Position numbers and translations under genes: made by a program. From Pelagibaculum spongiae (lineage in GTDB: Bacteria; Pseudomonadota; Gammaproteobacteria; Enterobacterales; Pelagibaculaceae): 64,000 nt of DNA. The notes beneath the pieces were generated by a model, which worked only from the letters and a program-made list of their open reading frames with translations, was not told the DNA's origin and ran no database searches. The stretch is from positions 147,455 through 211,454 of the forward strand of contig NZ_QDDL01000007.1 in the NCBI RefSeq assembly GCF_003097315.1, in the 5' to 3' direction. Every line of letters starts with the position of its first letter. Position 1 is the stretch's first letter. Shown here in pieces: positions 8,941 to 19,400 of the stretch.

Positions 8941-8965
8941 TTAGTGTGGTTATGCTGGTTTTCAT

Positions 8966-9526
8966 TATTTACTCCACTTGGGTTGATGTTCGGAGGCGTC
9001 TGAAAGCAAGATGAAGCCAAACCCAAGACTCCACTGTTTTGAACCATCGTATTGCTGTCGCCATCTGAAGTCGCAGCCACCATATGTTCGGCGCTGCACG
9101 GCTCCGCTTTTATTTGAAGAAGTGCTGCTCTTCAATTTTTCTGAGAAAAGAAAGTACACATGCTCTTTCTCAGGTTCATACTCAGGAAAGTCATAATTGA
9201 ACGCGCTTGAAATAAAGTGTCGAGCATCCCAGCGCTTTTTTGTATTCAGCTGGGGAATGATTGGTAACTTTAATCAAGCTTGGATTTGAACAAGAAAATT
9301 TAATGTGCGACTAAATCATGCGCTCGGGGGCATTGGCCGGGTTGCACTTAAGCGTAGAAAATATTTCTAACGATTCAAGAGCAGCATAAATTAACCTTGA
9401 GCCTCGTTATGATGAGTGCTTTAAATTGTTCACAAGCGCATCACAAAAGTCCATAATGCATCTTTCTTGATGCAGTATGATCATTTTTGATTCTCTGGCT
9501 GTTCTTACACAAAAGAAATTTTTCCT
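8966..9526. other. Intergenic region upstream of the BREX operon
   Basis: No supportable gene; the frames near 8965-9196 on both strands look like shadows. The last 150 bp must hold the BREX promoter. I cannot pick a -10/-35 pair with confidence. Confidence 0.5.
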
Positions 9527-9766
9527 ATGATTCGCGTCCTTCTCAAACAGAAGCTTGATGAAAAGTCTTTTAAAGATCGCCGTCGTATAACGCTCAGCGA
9601 AGTCTGTGAAACCACTGGCATTAGCCGAGCTACCTTGAACCGTATTGCTAATGTACCGGGCTATAAAACTAATACCGATATCATCAGTGCTCTCTGTAAG
9701 TATTTTGAATGCATGCCAGGAGACCTGCTCCAGCATCACCCTGAAGAAATTCGGGAGCAGAAATGA
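9527..9766 (+). CDS. BREX-leading HTH regulator (Cro/C1 type)
   Basis: A 79-residue protein that is one helix-turn-helix domain: LSEVCETTGISRATLNRIAN gives the turn and recognition helix, then TDIISALCKYFECMPGDLL. It belongs to the small XRE/HTH_26-like regulators. It is the first gene of the BREX block; its last four bases overlap the brxA start (ATGA at 9763), indicating translational coupling. Regulators at this position usually control BREX expression, so autoregulation of the operon is the probable role. It is far shorter than the WYL-containing BrxR and is not that protein. Confidence 0.75.
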   Translation: MIRVLLKQKLDEKSFKDRRRITLSEVCETTGISRATLNRIANVPGYKTNTDIISALCKYFECMPGDLLQHHPEEIREQK

Positions 9767-10368
9767 AGAACCCCTACCCGACAAACTTCAGTAACGCTTC
9801 ATTATTAATCCCAGAAAGCCGTATTATCGCTGGCCTGCTGTTGCAAGAGCCAACAACAGAAGAGTGGAAACGGCAAGTTTACGATGACAATATTCTGCAA
9901 CTGCGAACATTGAATGGAGCGAAAACGGCTGGAAATCTCATTCGCAGGCGTTTAAACACCATGGATAAAGCGCTATGGAAATTTGTTCATACAGGTAGCA
10001 AGGAACTGGCAACCCAGTCAGTACTAGCCGCCACAGTAAAATTCTCACCTCTTCTGGGAGATTATATTCGTGACGTGTACCAGCGCGAACGAAAGCAGTT
10101 TGCTGAACAGCTTCGCCCGTCATCTTGGAATCAGTTTATAGAAGAATGCCATAACCGTATTCCTGACCTGCCAGTAAGATCAGAGAGTACTCAAGCCAAG
10201 CTCAAGCAGAATGCGTTTCGAATCATGGCCGAGGCAGGAATGATTGATAACACCAGAAACATGACCATTCGCCACCTGAGTCTGGCACCGCAACTCAAGC
10301 GCTATTTAGAAAACAGTGATGAACATTATGTTTTGAGTTGTCTGCTACCTGAGAGAGATCGCGTATGA
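9763..10368 (+). CDS. brxA: BREX protein BrxA
   Basis: A 201-residue protein of the DUF1819 family, the small helical BrxA of type I BREX. Recognisable features are the N-terminal SNASLLIPESRIIAGLLL, the central LIRRRLNTMDKALWKFV and KFSPLLGDYI, and the C-terminal DNTRNMTIRHLSL. Family members bind DNA and are needed for full defence. The length matches the family norm of about 200. The gene overlaps the regulator upstream by four bases and brxB downstream by four (ATGA at 10365), so the three are translated as one coupled unit. Confidence 0.93.
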   Translation: MKNPYPTNFSNASLLIPESRIIAGLLLQEPTTEEWKRQVYDDNILQLRTLNGAKTAGNLIRRRLNTMDKALWKFVHTGSKELATQSVLAATVKFSPLLGDYIRDVYQRERKQFAEQLRPSSWNQFIEECHNRIPDLPVRSESTQAKLKQNAFRIMAEAGMIDNTRNMTIRHLSLAPQLKRYLENSDEHYVLSCLLPERDRV

Positions 10369-10952
10369 ACGAACGACACCGCTTGCAGGAACGCCTGAAC
10401 AACATACTGCCCAAAATTACTGGCGACAGTTTTCTGAAAAGTGAGCGCTTGGGTAATGAAATTCCTTTTTATGCATTCGATTATCCGCCAGAACAAGAAA
10501 GCACTGTCAGAGAATACGTTGAGTTTCTGGAACCTAAACTTAAGAAAAAACTGCCAGATATGACCGTTCTGCACGTCAATCTTCTGCAACTAGCACTCGA
10601 TACACTTAACAGCCGCAAGGGCAATATCTACGACGCTTCCCTTAAAATGCAGACAAGCAAAGGCGACAAGTTTGTATTCAAAGCACTCAGCGCGCCACTA
10701 GAAGCAGGAAAAGTGGCAACTGTACTTGCAGAAAGGGCCAAAGAAGCGAATGCCGGAATGGTACTGATTACCGGTGTAGGCAGTGTTTATCCATTAATTC
10801 GCACGCATCACTTACTACATGCTTTACACGCTAAAATGGGGCAAACGCCACTCATCGTATTTTATCCGGGCAAATATACAGGGCAAGGTCTGAGCCTGTT
10901 TGGCCTACTGCCGGACAAGCCTTATTACCGTGCATTCCGTCTCGTTGATTAA
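10365..10952 (+). CDS. brxB: BREX protein BrxB
   Basis: A 195-residue DUF1788-family protein, the BrxB of type I BREX. Hallmarks are RLNNILPKITGDSFLKSE near the N-terminus and the C-terminal LITGVGSVYPLIRTHHLL followed by PLIVFYPGKYTGQ. The last block resembles a Rossmann-like core shared with BrxB homologues. The biochemical role is not settled in the family; it is required for defence. The start overlaps brxA by four bases. A 31-bp gap containing AAAGGATTATAGA separates it from brxC, so that gene has its own ribosome-binding site. Confidence 0.93.
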   Translation: MNERHRLQERLNNILPKITGDSFLKSERLGNEIPFYAFDYPPEQESTVREYVEFLEPKLKKKLPDMTVLHVNLLQLALDTLNSRKGNIYDASLKMQTSKGDKFVFKALSAPLEAGKVATVLAERAKEANAGMVLITGVGSVYPLIRTHHLLHALHAKMGQTPLIVFYPGKYTGQGLSLFGLLPDKPYYRAFRLVD

Positions 10953-10983
10953 TCGGCTGATTGAAATTTAAAGGATTATAGAA

Positions 10984-13900
10984 GTGAATATTGAAGCGCT
11001 ATTTGAAAAGCCAATCGCCCGTAATATCAACGGGGTAATTAAAGCAGACCAGACTGACAACGAATCCATCTGGCAAGAACTCGATGAGTACGTTATTACC
11101 CGCGAGCTAGACATCCACTTGCGGAAATTTTTCGAAGCATACCTTAACGCCATAGATAACCCGAACGATCCAGCTAGTGCTGGCAAAGTCGGCGTTTGGG
11201 TTTCAGGTTTCTTCGGTTCCGGTAAATCTCATTTCATCAAAATTCTCTCTTACCTGCTGGAAAACCGGAGTATCAACCGCTTTTGCCCGGAATTAAAGCA
11301 GCGGGAAACCCGAACACCTCTTGATTTCTTCAAAGACAAAATCACTGACAATCTGCTGGCTGCCGATCTTGCCCGCGCCGTGAACAGTGAGGCAGAAGTC
11401 ATTCTGTTTAATATCGACAGTCGAGCAGACAACACCGAAGGTCGCGACGCCATTCTGCGGGTATTTCTGAAAGTTTTTAATGAAAAACTGGGTTACAGCC
11501 CAGACCACCCGATTATTGCCCATCTTGAAAGATACCTTGCAAAAAAAGGCAAATTGCTGGATTTCCACAAAGCCTTCCTCAAACACAGTGAGATGGACTG
11601 GTTGGAAAACCGTGACAATTACATTTTCCACAACGACGCCTTAGGTGCGGCTTTGACAGAAGTAACCGGTCAAACGATTACCGATGCACTCAACTGGCTG
11701 GAACGATTTGAAGAAGACTTCAGTGTCTCCGTAGATAACTTCTGTGGCTGGGTAAAAGAATATCTCGAAACAAAACCTAACGACCACAAGATTCTGTTTC
11801 TGGTAGATGAAATAGGTCAGTTCATCGGTCAGGACACGCACCTGATGCTCAACCTACAAACCATCACCGAAAACCTCGGCACAGCCTGTAATGGCCGGGC
11901 TTGGGTAGTAGTGACATCACAAGAAGACATTGACGCCGTAGTCGGTGAAGTGCGCGCATCAAAAGCCAACGATTTCTCAAAAATCCAAGGGCGCTTCAGC
12001 ACTCGTCTGTCACTGTCCAGTGGCAATGTTGATGAAGTAATTCAAAAGCGAATTCTTGGTAAAACCCAGCAAGCCAAAGATTTACTGATTCAGGAGTATC
12101 GCAATAAAGCAGATATCCTGAAAAATCAGCTCAGTTTCACCAACGTCGGCATGACCTTTAAAGCCTTTGCTGATGAAGATGACTTTGTCAGCACCTATCC
12201 CTTTGCGCCTTACCAATTCCAGCTGGTGCAAAAAGTCTTTGAAAGCATCCGAAAAGCAGGTGCAACAGGGCTACATCTGGCTCGTGGTGAACGTTCCATG
12301 TTGAACGCCTTTCAGGGAGCCGCTCAACAACTGGCACGGGAAGGAAAAGAAGTCGGCGTAATGGTACCGCTGCATCGTTTTTACCCATCCATCGAAAGCT
12401 TTCTCGAAGGGGTGGTTAAATCCACTATTGATAATGCAGGCAACAATAGTTCTCTTAAATCTTTTGATGCAGACTTATTAAAAACCCTATTCTTGATTCG
12501 TTATGTAGATGAAATAAAAGGTAATATCGACAACTTGGTTACCCTCTTCATTGACCAAATTGATGCTGACCGACTGGCAATCAAGAAAGAAATCGAAATC
12601 AGCTTGATTCGTCTGGAAGGTGAAACCCTGATCAACCGCAGTGGTGAAAACTACACCTTCCTGACTAACGAAGAACAGGATGTAAACCGTGAGATCAAGG
12701 ACGTTGACCTAGGCCCCGGGGAAGATACCGGTAAGCTCAGTGAAATTCTGTTCAGTGATGTGCTGGAAGACAACCGAAAATATCGACACCCGATTACAGG
12801 TAAAGATTTTGTAGTTAACCGTACCTGCGATGGTATTCCCTACGGTTCGCGGTCTGAAGCAGGACTGGAAATCAAAATAATTTCTTCTTTGGCTGATGAT
12901 TACGACTACTTTGACGAAAGTCGTTGCATCCTCAGCTCCAAAGAAACTCGTGGGCTGATAGTCGTCAAACTGGAAGATGAGCAGCATCTGATGCAAGAGA
13001 TCCGCATCTACCTGCAAACCGAAAAATATATTGGTCGTAAAAACGACGACAGTGCCAGCCTGACTCAAAAGCGCATTTACAGTGATCGCGCTGAAGAAAA
13101 CCGTGAACGCCGCCAGCGCATAGAAACTGGCTTACGCCAACTATGGAACGAAGCGCTGTTCACTATTGACGGTGAAATATGGAGCAATACCAGTGAAACG
13201 CCAAAGATAAGCTTTAACAAAGCACTGGCCTATCTGGTAGATAACACTTTCAACAAACTATCTCTGCTACCCAAGCCTAGTGGCAACCCACAGCAGGAAA
13301 CCCTTGCTGTATTAAGCACCCCTGCCAGCGATAGTTTTGACTTTGAAGGTGGTGAAAGTACTAGCCAAGCACTCGAAGAAGTACGCCGCTACATTGACCT
13401 TTCATCTTCAGCTAGTCGTATGGTCATACTGCACGGGTTAGTAGAAGAAAAATTTGGCACACACCCATACGGCTGGCCTAGTTGGGAAATCATGTTACTG
13501 GTCGCTCGCTTGCTTATGACAGGTGAAATCGCACTCGTGATGGACAATTCCACCTTGACGCCAGATCAGGTGAAAGACGCTATCCAAACACCCAATAAGT
13601 GGCGTCGCATACAAGTCATCAAACGCAAAACCGTGAACAATGCCATTTTGCAGCAGGCACGCAACCTGACTCGTGATGTCTTTGGCAAAATGCCTCCAGA
13701 AGGTGAAGAAGCCATACATACAGATCTGGACAGTTACCTAGATACCTGGAAACGTGAACTGGCTGAATGGAAAGCCATGACCTCAACCGGCAAATATCCC
13801 GGTGAAGAAAGCATCGCCGAGCTACTGGTAATTGTTAACAAACTGCAAGGCTTCACCGACAGTTATGAGCGCATTAGCAAGTTTGTAGATGACAAAGAAG

Positions 13901-14694
13901 ATTGGCTGGAACAGGCAGAAGTGCACAGTGAATTGCATTATTTCTACACCAGCCAGAAGCCTATTTGGGATCGCCTACAAAACACCCTTCAAGATCTGGA
14001 ACCCAACCGCACCGAACTGGAAAAACTGCCAGAGGCTGCCACTGCTTTGAAGAAAATTCGAAGCATTCTCAAAGCAGAATCGCCTTACGACCTACTCAGT
14101 TCGGCAGATAAGCTGATTCAATCAGCCAGTCGTATCAACGTTGAACTAGTGGCAGAAAAGCGCAGCCATGCTTTAAAACGTGTAGACGAACGCATTGCCC
14201 GCGTCAGCAGCGAACTGAATCAGGCGCAAGCCAGCGATGATTTAAAAAACAAGTGTTTGTATCAATTACAACAATTGCACAAGCGCTTGGAACAAATGAC
14301 CAGCATCGCGCATATCTTCCAAGCACAAACTCAAGCTAAAGACCTTCAAGAGCAGGCTATTGATGCAGTTTATGCCGCTATTGAAGAAGCGCAAAAGCAA
14401 GAGCTAAGGCTCGCCGCTCTGCTCAAGGCCAAAGAAAAAGCCAAAGAAGCAGCTGAAAAAGCCAACGCTGCTGGACAAAAGCATGAAACGAAAACAGTTG
14501 CCGAACCAGCACCTCAACCCTACACACCACAGGTAAAGGCAGCACCGAAAAAACGTTGTAAAATTGCTCCCCGCTCACTGACAGGTGGAAAAATTTACTT
14601 GGAAAGTCAGAATGATATAGACAGCTTCATGAGCAAGCTCAGAGAAGAAATGGAACAGTCACTGGCCCGTAACGAACGCATTGAAATTATCTAA
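10984..14694 (+). CDS. brxC: BREX P-loop ATPase BrxC
   Basis: A 1236-residue ATPase, the usual size for BrxC/PglY. Residues 75-83 read GFFGSGKSH, a Walker A loop preceded by GVWVS. A Walker B-like LFLVDEIGQF lies near residue 262. The C-terminal third is strongly helical with coiled-coil composition (KAKEKAKEAAEKANAAG near 1156). I take GTG 10984 as the start, seven bases after AAGGATTATAG. BrxC is the central AAA+-like motor of BREX and works with PglX and PglZ in methylation and phage exclusion. An 18-bp gap leads to the DUF262 gene. Confidence 0.93.
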   Translation: MNIEALFEKPIARNINGVIKADQTDNESIWQELDEYVITRELDIHLRKFFEAYLNAIDNPNDPASAGKVGVWVSGFFGSGKSHFIKILSYLLENRSINRFCPELKQRETRTPLDFFKDKITDNLLAADLARAVNSEAEVILFNIDSRADNTEGRDAILRVFLKVFNEKLGYSPDHPIIAHLERYLAKKGKLLDFHKAFLKHSEMDWLENRDNYIFHNDALGAALTEVTGQTITDALNWLERFEEDFSVSVDNFCGWVKEYLETKPNDHKILFLVDEIGQFIGQDTHLMLNLQTITENLGTACNGRAWVVVTSQEDIDAVVGEVRASKANDFSKIQGRFSTRLSLSSGNVDEVIQKRILGKTQQAKDLLIQEYRNKADILKNQLSFTNVGMTFKAFADEDDFVSTYPFAPYQFQLVQKVFESIRKAGATGLHLARGERSMLNAFQGAAQQLAREGKEVGVMVPLHRFYPSIESFLEGVVKSTIDNAGNNSSLKSFDADLLKTLFLIRYVDEIKGNIDNLVTLFIDQIDADRLAIKKEIEISLIRLEGETLINRSGENYTFLTNEEQDVNREIKDVDLGPGEDTGKLSEILFSDVLEDNRKYRHPITGKDFVVNRTCDGIPYGSRSEAGLEIKIISSLADDYDYFDESRCILSSKETRGLIVVKLEDEQHLMQEIRIYLQTEKYIGRKNDDSASLTQKRIYSDRAEENRERRQRIETGLRQLWNEALFTIDGEIWSNTSETPKISFNKALAYLVDNTFNKLSLLPKPSGNPQQETLAVLSTPASDSFDFEGGESTSQALEEVRRYIDLSSSASRMVILHGLVEEKFGTHPYGWPSWEIMLLVARLLMTGEIALVMDNSTLTPDQVKDAIQTPNKWRRIQVIKRKTVNNAILQQARNLTRDVFGKMPPEGEEAIHTDLDSYLDTWKRELAEWKAMTSTGKYPGEESIAELLVIVNKLQGFTDSYERISKFVDDKEDWLEQAEVHSELHYFYTSQKPIWDRLQNTLQDLEPNRTELEKLPEAATALKKIRSILKAESPYDLLSSADKLIQSASRINVELVAEKRSHALKRVDERIARVSSELNQAQASDDLKNKCLYQLQQLHKRLEQMTSIAHIFQAQTQAKDLQEQAIDAVYAAIEEAQKQELRLAALLKAKEKAKEAAEKANAAGQKHETKTVAEPAPQPYTPQVKAAPKKRCKIAPRSLTGGKIYLESQNDIDSFMSKLREEMEQSLARNERIEII

Positions 14695-14711
14695 GCAGGG
14701 AACGCAACACG

Positions 14712-16454
14712 ATGTATAACAACGGCGGCACAATCAAAGCCCTGCTGGATAAAGTAACGAAACAGGAATATATCCTACCTGCGATTCAGCGTGAGTTTGT
14801 CTGGAAACCAGAGCAAATATGTAAACTATTCGACAGTCTGATGCAGGGTTACCCCTTTGGCACTTTTTTGTTCTGGAAAATTGAGCCTGAGTACCGTAAT
14901 ACCTATCAGTTCTACGATTTTGTCCGTGAATACCACGAACGAGATATGTATCACTGTGAGCAGCTGGAAGAGCTCCCCAACCGTGAGTTAACCGCTGTAC
15001 TGGATGGCCAGCAACGCATAACGGCGCTAAATATCGCTCTGCGTGGCTCCTACGCCTGGAAGATGCCGGGTAAATGGTGGTCCAGTGACGGTGCCTTTCC
15101 TGTGCGTCGCCTTTACCTGAACCTACTAGGTGAAGGGGATGAAGAAAGCGGGTCTGTTTATCAATTCGAATTTCTTTCCCCTGAAAAAGCTGCAGATCAG
15201 CGCAATGACACTGTCTGGTACAAGGTTTCTGACATTCTGAAAATGGAAGATACTTACGAACTCAGCATGTGGATGGCAGATCAGGACTTAAACTCCGACC
15301 AGCAAAAACAAGCTGGCAAGGTTTTGTTTGATCTGCACAAGACTATTCATTCTAAAGATGTCATCAGCTACTACGAAGAAACAGAGCAGGATCTGGCCCG
15401 GGTTTTGAATATCTTTATCCGTATGAACTCCGGTGGCACACCGCTTTCCTACTCTGACCTTCTGCTTTCTGTCGCAGTTTCCCAGTGGCAGGAGCGCAAC
15501 GCCCGGGACGAAATTCACAGCCTTGTGGATGAGATGAAGCAGATTGGCGATGGCTTTAACTTCACCAAAGATTTGGTGTTGAAAGCCGGGTTGATGCTGT
15601 CAGATATCGGCAGCGTCGGTTTCAAAGTCGAGAACTTCAACAAAGAGAACATGCAGAAGCTGGAGCGTAACTGGGATGCCATTCGCCAGACTTTGTTGCT
15701 GGCAACTCGCCTGCTGGCCACCTTTGGTTTTAACTCCCAAAACCTGCGGGCAGACAGTGCCATTCTGCCGGTGGCCTACTATCTCTACCATCGCAATCTG
15801 AACGATGACTATCTCGCCAAAGCCCAGTACAGCGAAGACAGAAATAGCCTGCGCCTTTGGCTGATCCGCAGCATGCTGAAAGCTTCAGGCATCTGGGGCA
15901 GTGGTTTGGATACATTACTGACCTCTCTGCGAGAAATCATCAAACTCGAAGGTGAACATGGTTTCCCGCGAGAAAGCATTGAACGGGATATGATGCGTCG
16001 AGGTAAGTCCCTCAGTTTTTCTGAAGAAGAACTGGACGAACTCACCGAACTAGAGTTTGGCAACAAACGCACCTTTGCGTTGTTGTCGCTAATTTTTCAT
16101 GGCTTCGACTTCAGTCAGCACTTTCATGTCGATCATGTATTCCCAATCAGTCGCTTTGCACCCGGAAGATTGGGCAAAGCCGGTATTGAGCAAGAAAACC
16201 ACGAAAGCTGGAAGCAGATGGCAAACCAATTGCCAAACCTGCAACTGCTGGTGGGCAGTCTAAATAATGAGAAGCGCAGTAAGCTCCCCCATGAGTGGCT
16301 GGCTTACTTCATGCCGGATGAACACGCCCGCATCAGTTATCAACATACCCAGCTGCTGCAAGAGCTACCGGATACCATCATTGAATTTGAAGGCTTTTAC
16401 AGTTGGCGCAAGCAGCAATTGCGAGACCGCATTGCACAGAAGCTTGCCCTTTAA
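14712..16454 (+). CDS. DUF262/HNH protein (GmrSD-like) inside BREX
   Basis: A 580-residue protein. The N-terminal DUF262 domain has YILPAIQREFVWKPEQI (residues 17-33) and the signature DGQQRIT (about 97-103). The C-terminal DUF1524-like HNH nuclease has HVDHVFPISRF (about 472-482), then NQLPNLQLLVGSLNNEKRSK. This is the architecture of GmrSD-type modification-dependent nucleases, where the N domain uses nucleotide hydrolysis and the C domain cuts DNA. It lies 18 bp after brxC and 28 bp before pglX in the same operon. The likely role is a second layer that attacks phages with modified bases that evade PglX-type recognition; its substrate is inference. Nothing looks disrupted. Confidence 0.85.
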   Translation: MYNNGGTIKALLDKVTKQEYILPAIQREFVWKPEQICKLFDSLMQGYPFGTFLFWKIEPEYRNTYQFYDFVREYHERDMYHCEQLEELPNRELTAVLDGQQRITALNIALRGSYAWKMPGKWWSSDGAFPVRRLYLNLLGEGDEESGSVYQFEFLSPEKAADQRNDTVWYKVSDILKMEDTYELSMWMADQDLNSDQQKQAGKVLFDLHKTIHSKDVISYYEETEQDLARVLNIFIRMNSGGTPLSYSDLLLSVAVSQWQERNARDEIHSLVDEMKQIGDGFNFTKDLVLKAGLMLSDIGSVGFKVENFNKENMQKLERNWDAIRQTLLLATRLLATFGFNSQNLRADSAILPVAYYLYHRNLNDDYLAKAQYSEDRNSLRLWLIRSMLKASGIWGSGLDTLLTSLREIIKLEGEHGFPRESIERDMMRRGKSLSFSEEELDELTELEFGNKRTFALLSLIFHGFDFSQHFHVDHVFPISRFAPGRLGKAGIEQENHESWKQMANQLPNLQLLVGSLNNEKRSKLPHEWLAYFMPDEHARISYQHTQLLQELPDTIIEFEGFYSWRKQQLRDRIAQKLAL

Positions 16455-16482
16455 TCTGTAAAGTCAGGAATGTATTAGAGCT

Positions 16483-19400
16483 ATGAACCGCACCCAACTA
16501 AAAGCCTACGCACCAGCCGCACGACGGGATTTCATCACCGCCATCACCAACCGTGCCCGCACGTTGGGTATTACCGAAAAGAACATCGCCGAAGCAAAAG
16601 TAGAAGGCGATGTACTAATGATTGATGGCCGCCCTCATCCAGTGGCGCTGGCACCCCTGCGTAAAAAACTGGTGGAGCGGATCAACCTCAAAGGTTTTGA
16701 TCAGGTGATACAGGCCATGGCCTACACCTGGTTTAACCGCTTTGTGGCGATTCGGTATATGGAGATTCACGGTTATCTGGATCACGGTTATCGGGTACTT
16801 TCACACCCACAAGGCCAGAGCACGCCAGAAATTCTGCAACAGGCCAGCCATGTCGAGCTACCTGGCCTGAACAAAGAACAGGTGATTGACCTGCAACTGG
16901 ACGGCAATAAAGACGCCGAACTCTACCGCATGCTGCTCATCGCCCAGTGCAACGCCTTAAACACCGCCATGCCGTTTCTGTTTGAACGGTTAGACGACGA
17001 AACCGAACTGCTGCTGCCCGATAACCTGCTGCACTCCGACTCGGTGATTCGCCAGCTGGTGAACCGTATTGATGAAAGCAACTGGCAGGAGATCGAAATC
17101 ATCGGTTGGCTCTACCAGTTCTACATCAGCGAGCGCAAAGATGAAGTGATGGGCAAGGTGGTGAGCACCGCCGATATTCCCGCTGCCACCCAGCTGTTTA
17201 CCCCTAACTGGATTGTGAAATATCTGGTGCAAAACAGCATCGGTGCCCAGTGGCTGGCCACCTATCCGGATTCTGATCTGAAAGAGAAGCTGGAATACTA
17301 CATTGAACCCGCCGAGCAAACGGAAAGTGTTCAGCAGCAACTGGCAGCCATTACGCCGGATGAACTCAACCCAGAAGAGCTCACACTGATAGACCCCGCC
17401 TGTGGTTCCGGCCACATTCTGGTGGAAGCCTACGACCTGTTTAAAGAGCTGTATCGGGAGCGGGGTTATCCGCGTCATAAAATCCCTAAACTGATTCTGG
17501 AGAAAAACCTCTTCGGGCTGGATATAGACACTCGCGCCGCACAAATGGCGGGCTTTGCTCTGTTGATGAAAGCCAGAGCGGATAGCCCTCGGGTTCTTAG
17601 CTCCACGCCTAAGCTGAATATTGCTGCGCTGCACGACAGTGGTGAGCTGGATGACCAAACCATTGCTGAAGAGTTGTACCGGGCTGCTGTTCATAGTGAA
17701 AGTGCTGTTGAGAGTGGGCAGTTGGCAGTTGGCAGTGGGCAGTTGTTTGGTGGTGTCGATGAGGGTGTAACGCACTCCAGCGGTTTAGCTGTGAGTGATA
17801 TTCAAGCACTGATTCAGCTGTTTGAAAATGGCACCACCTTTGGTTCCCTGCTCACTGTGCCGGAAGAACTGAAAGCCAAACTGCCACAGCTGGAAACCCT
17901 GCTGGAGCAAGTGTTGGAAAGTGGTAATGCTCTTGCTCAAAGCCATGCTCGGGAAGTGATGGAAGGTTTTCTGAAACCGGCTCAGCTGTTGGCCGCTCAG
18001 TATGATGCAGTGGTGGCTAATCCGCCGTATATGGGCGGTAAAGGCATGAACTCGACTTTGAAGAAGTTTGCTAAAGACTTTTATAAAGATGCTAAAGCCG
18101 ATCTGTTTGCTTGCTTTATTGAACGTGGTTTTACCTTAGCGAAGCCTGAAGGGCATAACGCTATGGTGACTATTCAAAACTGGATGTTTTTGTCTAGCTA
18201 CCAGGTAATGCGAGAATCAATTATAAAGAACAAGCTGTTTTCATCACTGATTCAGATTGGTTATAACAGTTTTCCTGAGTTGAATTCAAAAATTGTACAG
18301 TGTGCTGCTTTTTCGATTAGAAATAACACTATCTCAGAAGCAAAAAGCACATATGTTAATCTTAATTCCGCTCCACAATCTGCGAACAAACATCAGGTGT
18401 TCATCAATAGAGATGAAAGTATTGAGTACACTTTAGATCAAAGTGTTTTGAGAACGATACCCGGCAGCCCTATTGCTTACTGGGTGAGCCAAAACATGCG
18501 AAATTCATTTGCGAGCGGTACGCCATTATCTGAACTGGGGAGTATCGGGAAAGGATTGGATACTGGTGATAATGATTTGTTCCTTCGTTTATGGTGGGAA
18601 GTAAATTCTATTTCTAATAAATGGGTTGCTTGTTTAAAAGGAGGTGACTTTAGGAAGTGGTACGGAAATAACAATTATAAGATTGTGTGGGACAATAACG
18701 GTGAGAGGATTAGAGAGCACAAAGGTTCAAATATTCGTAATGAAAAAAACTATTTTAAGTCAGGTATAGCGTGGTCGAGAATTACTACGCACATACCATC
18801 GTTTAGACGGTTTGAGACTGGTCATATTTTTGAATCAACAAGTCCTTGTGCTTTTGTTGGCGACGAAAACTATATTGTTGGTTTTTTGAATAGCAAGGTG
18901 TGTGTGACTGTTTTAAAAATTCTTTCACCAACAATTGACTTCCAAAGCGGTCATATTTCGTCACTTCCTCTTTTGACGACCTCGTGTGCAGAAGTGATTC
19001 GAGACTCGACTAAAGAAGCTGTTAGGGTTAGCGAAGTAGACTGGAACTCAGAGGAAAGTTCTACAAATTTCCAAACCAACCCACTCATCGCAACCAACGA
19101 CCAACACCCCACCATCCAACAAAGCTACACATACTGGCAAACCCAAAACCAGCAAACCATCACCCAGATGCAGCAGTTGGAAGAGGAAAACAACCGTCTG
19201 TTTATCGATGCCTATGGCCTGCAGGATGAACTGACACCAGACGTACCCATCGAACAAATCACCTTAACGGTCAACCCGCCTTACCGTTATGCCAAAGGCA
19301 AAACAGACGCCGAGTACGAGACCCTGTTTCGCACCGACACCATGCGCGAACTGGTCAGCTACGCCATCGGCTGCATGATGGGGCGCTATTCACTCAGCGC

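Larger units (their letters stand above)
7893..8965 (-). pseudogene. Small exported protein gene interrupted by an IS5-family element
   Basis: Removing the IS (8069-8940) and one TTA target copy joins ATG 8965 to the frame ending at TAG 7893, giving an uninterrupted 65-residue protein. It starts MKTSITTLRAVLITLA, has a Sec-type signal peptide with a likely cut after SQAYA (residue 36), and a short charged mature part containing DYRDSRRDRDFKKAVKYI. GGAG lies seven bases before the ATG. The exact restoration of frame supports both the gene and the IS boundaries. The mature 29-residue peptide is not a family I recognise; a small periplasmic or secreted peptide is the likely product. In its present state only the first ten or so codons remain connected to the start. 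Confidence 0.7.

Noticed and set aside
9407..9784. Minus-strand frame of 125 residues over the BREX regulator
   Set aside because: It lies opposite the well-supported HTH gene and the brxA start; it looks like a shadow frame.
16990..17775. Long antisense frame (261 residues) inside pglX
   Set aside because: It has no ribosome-binding site or family resemblance and is explained by codon bias of pglX plus the CAGT repeat tract.
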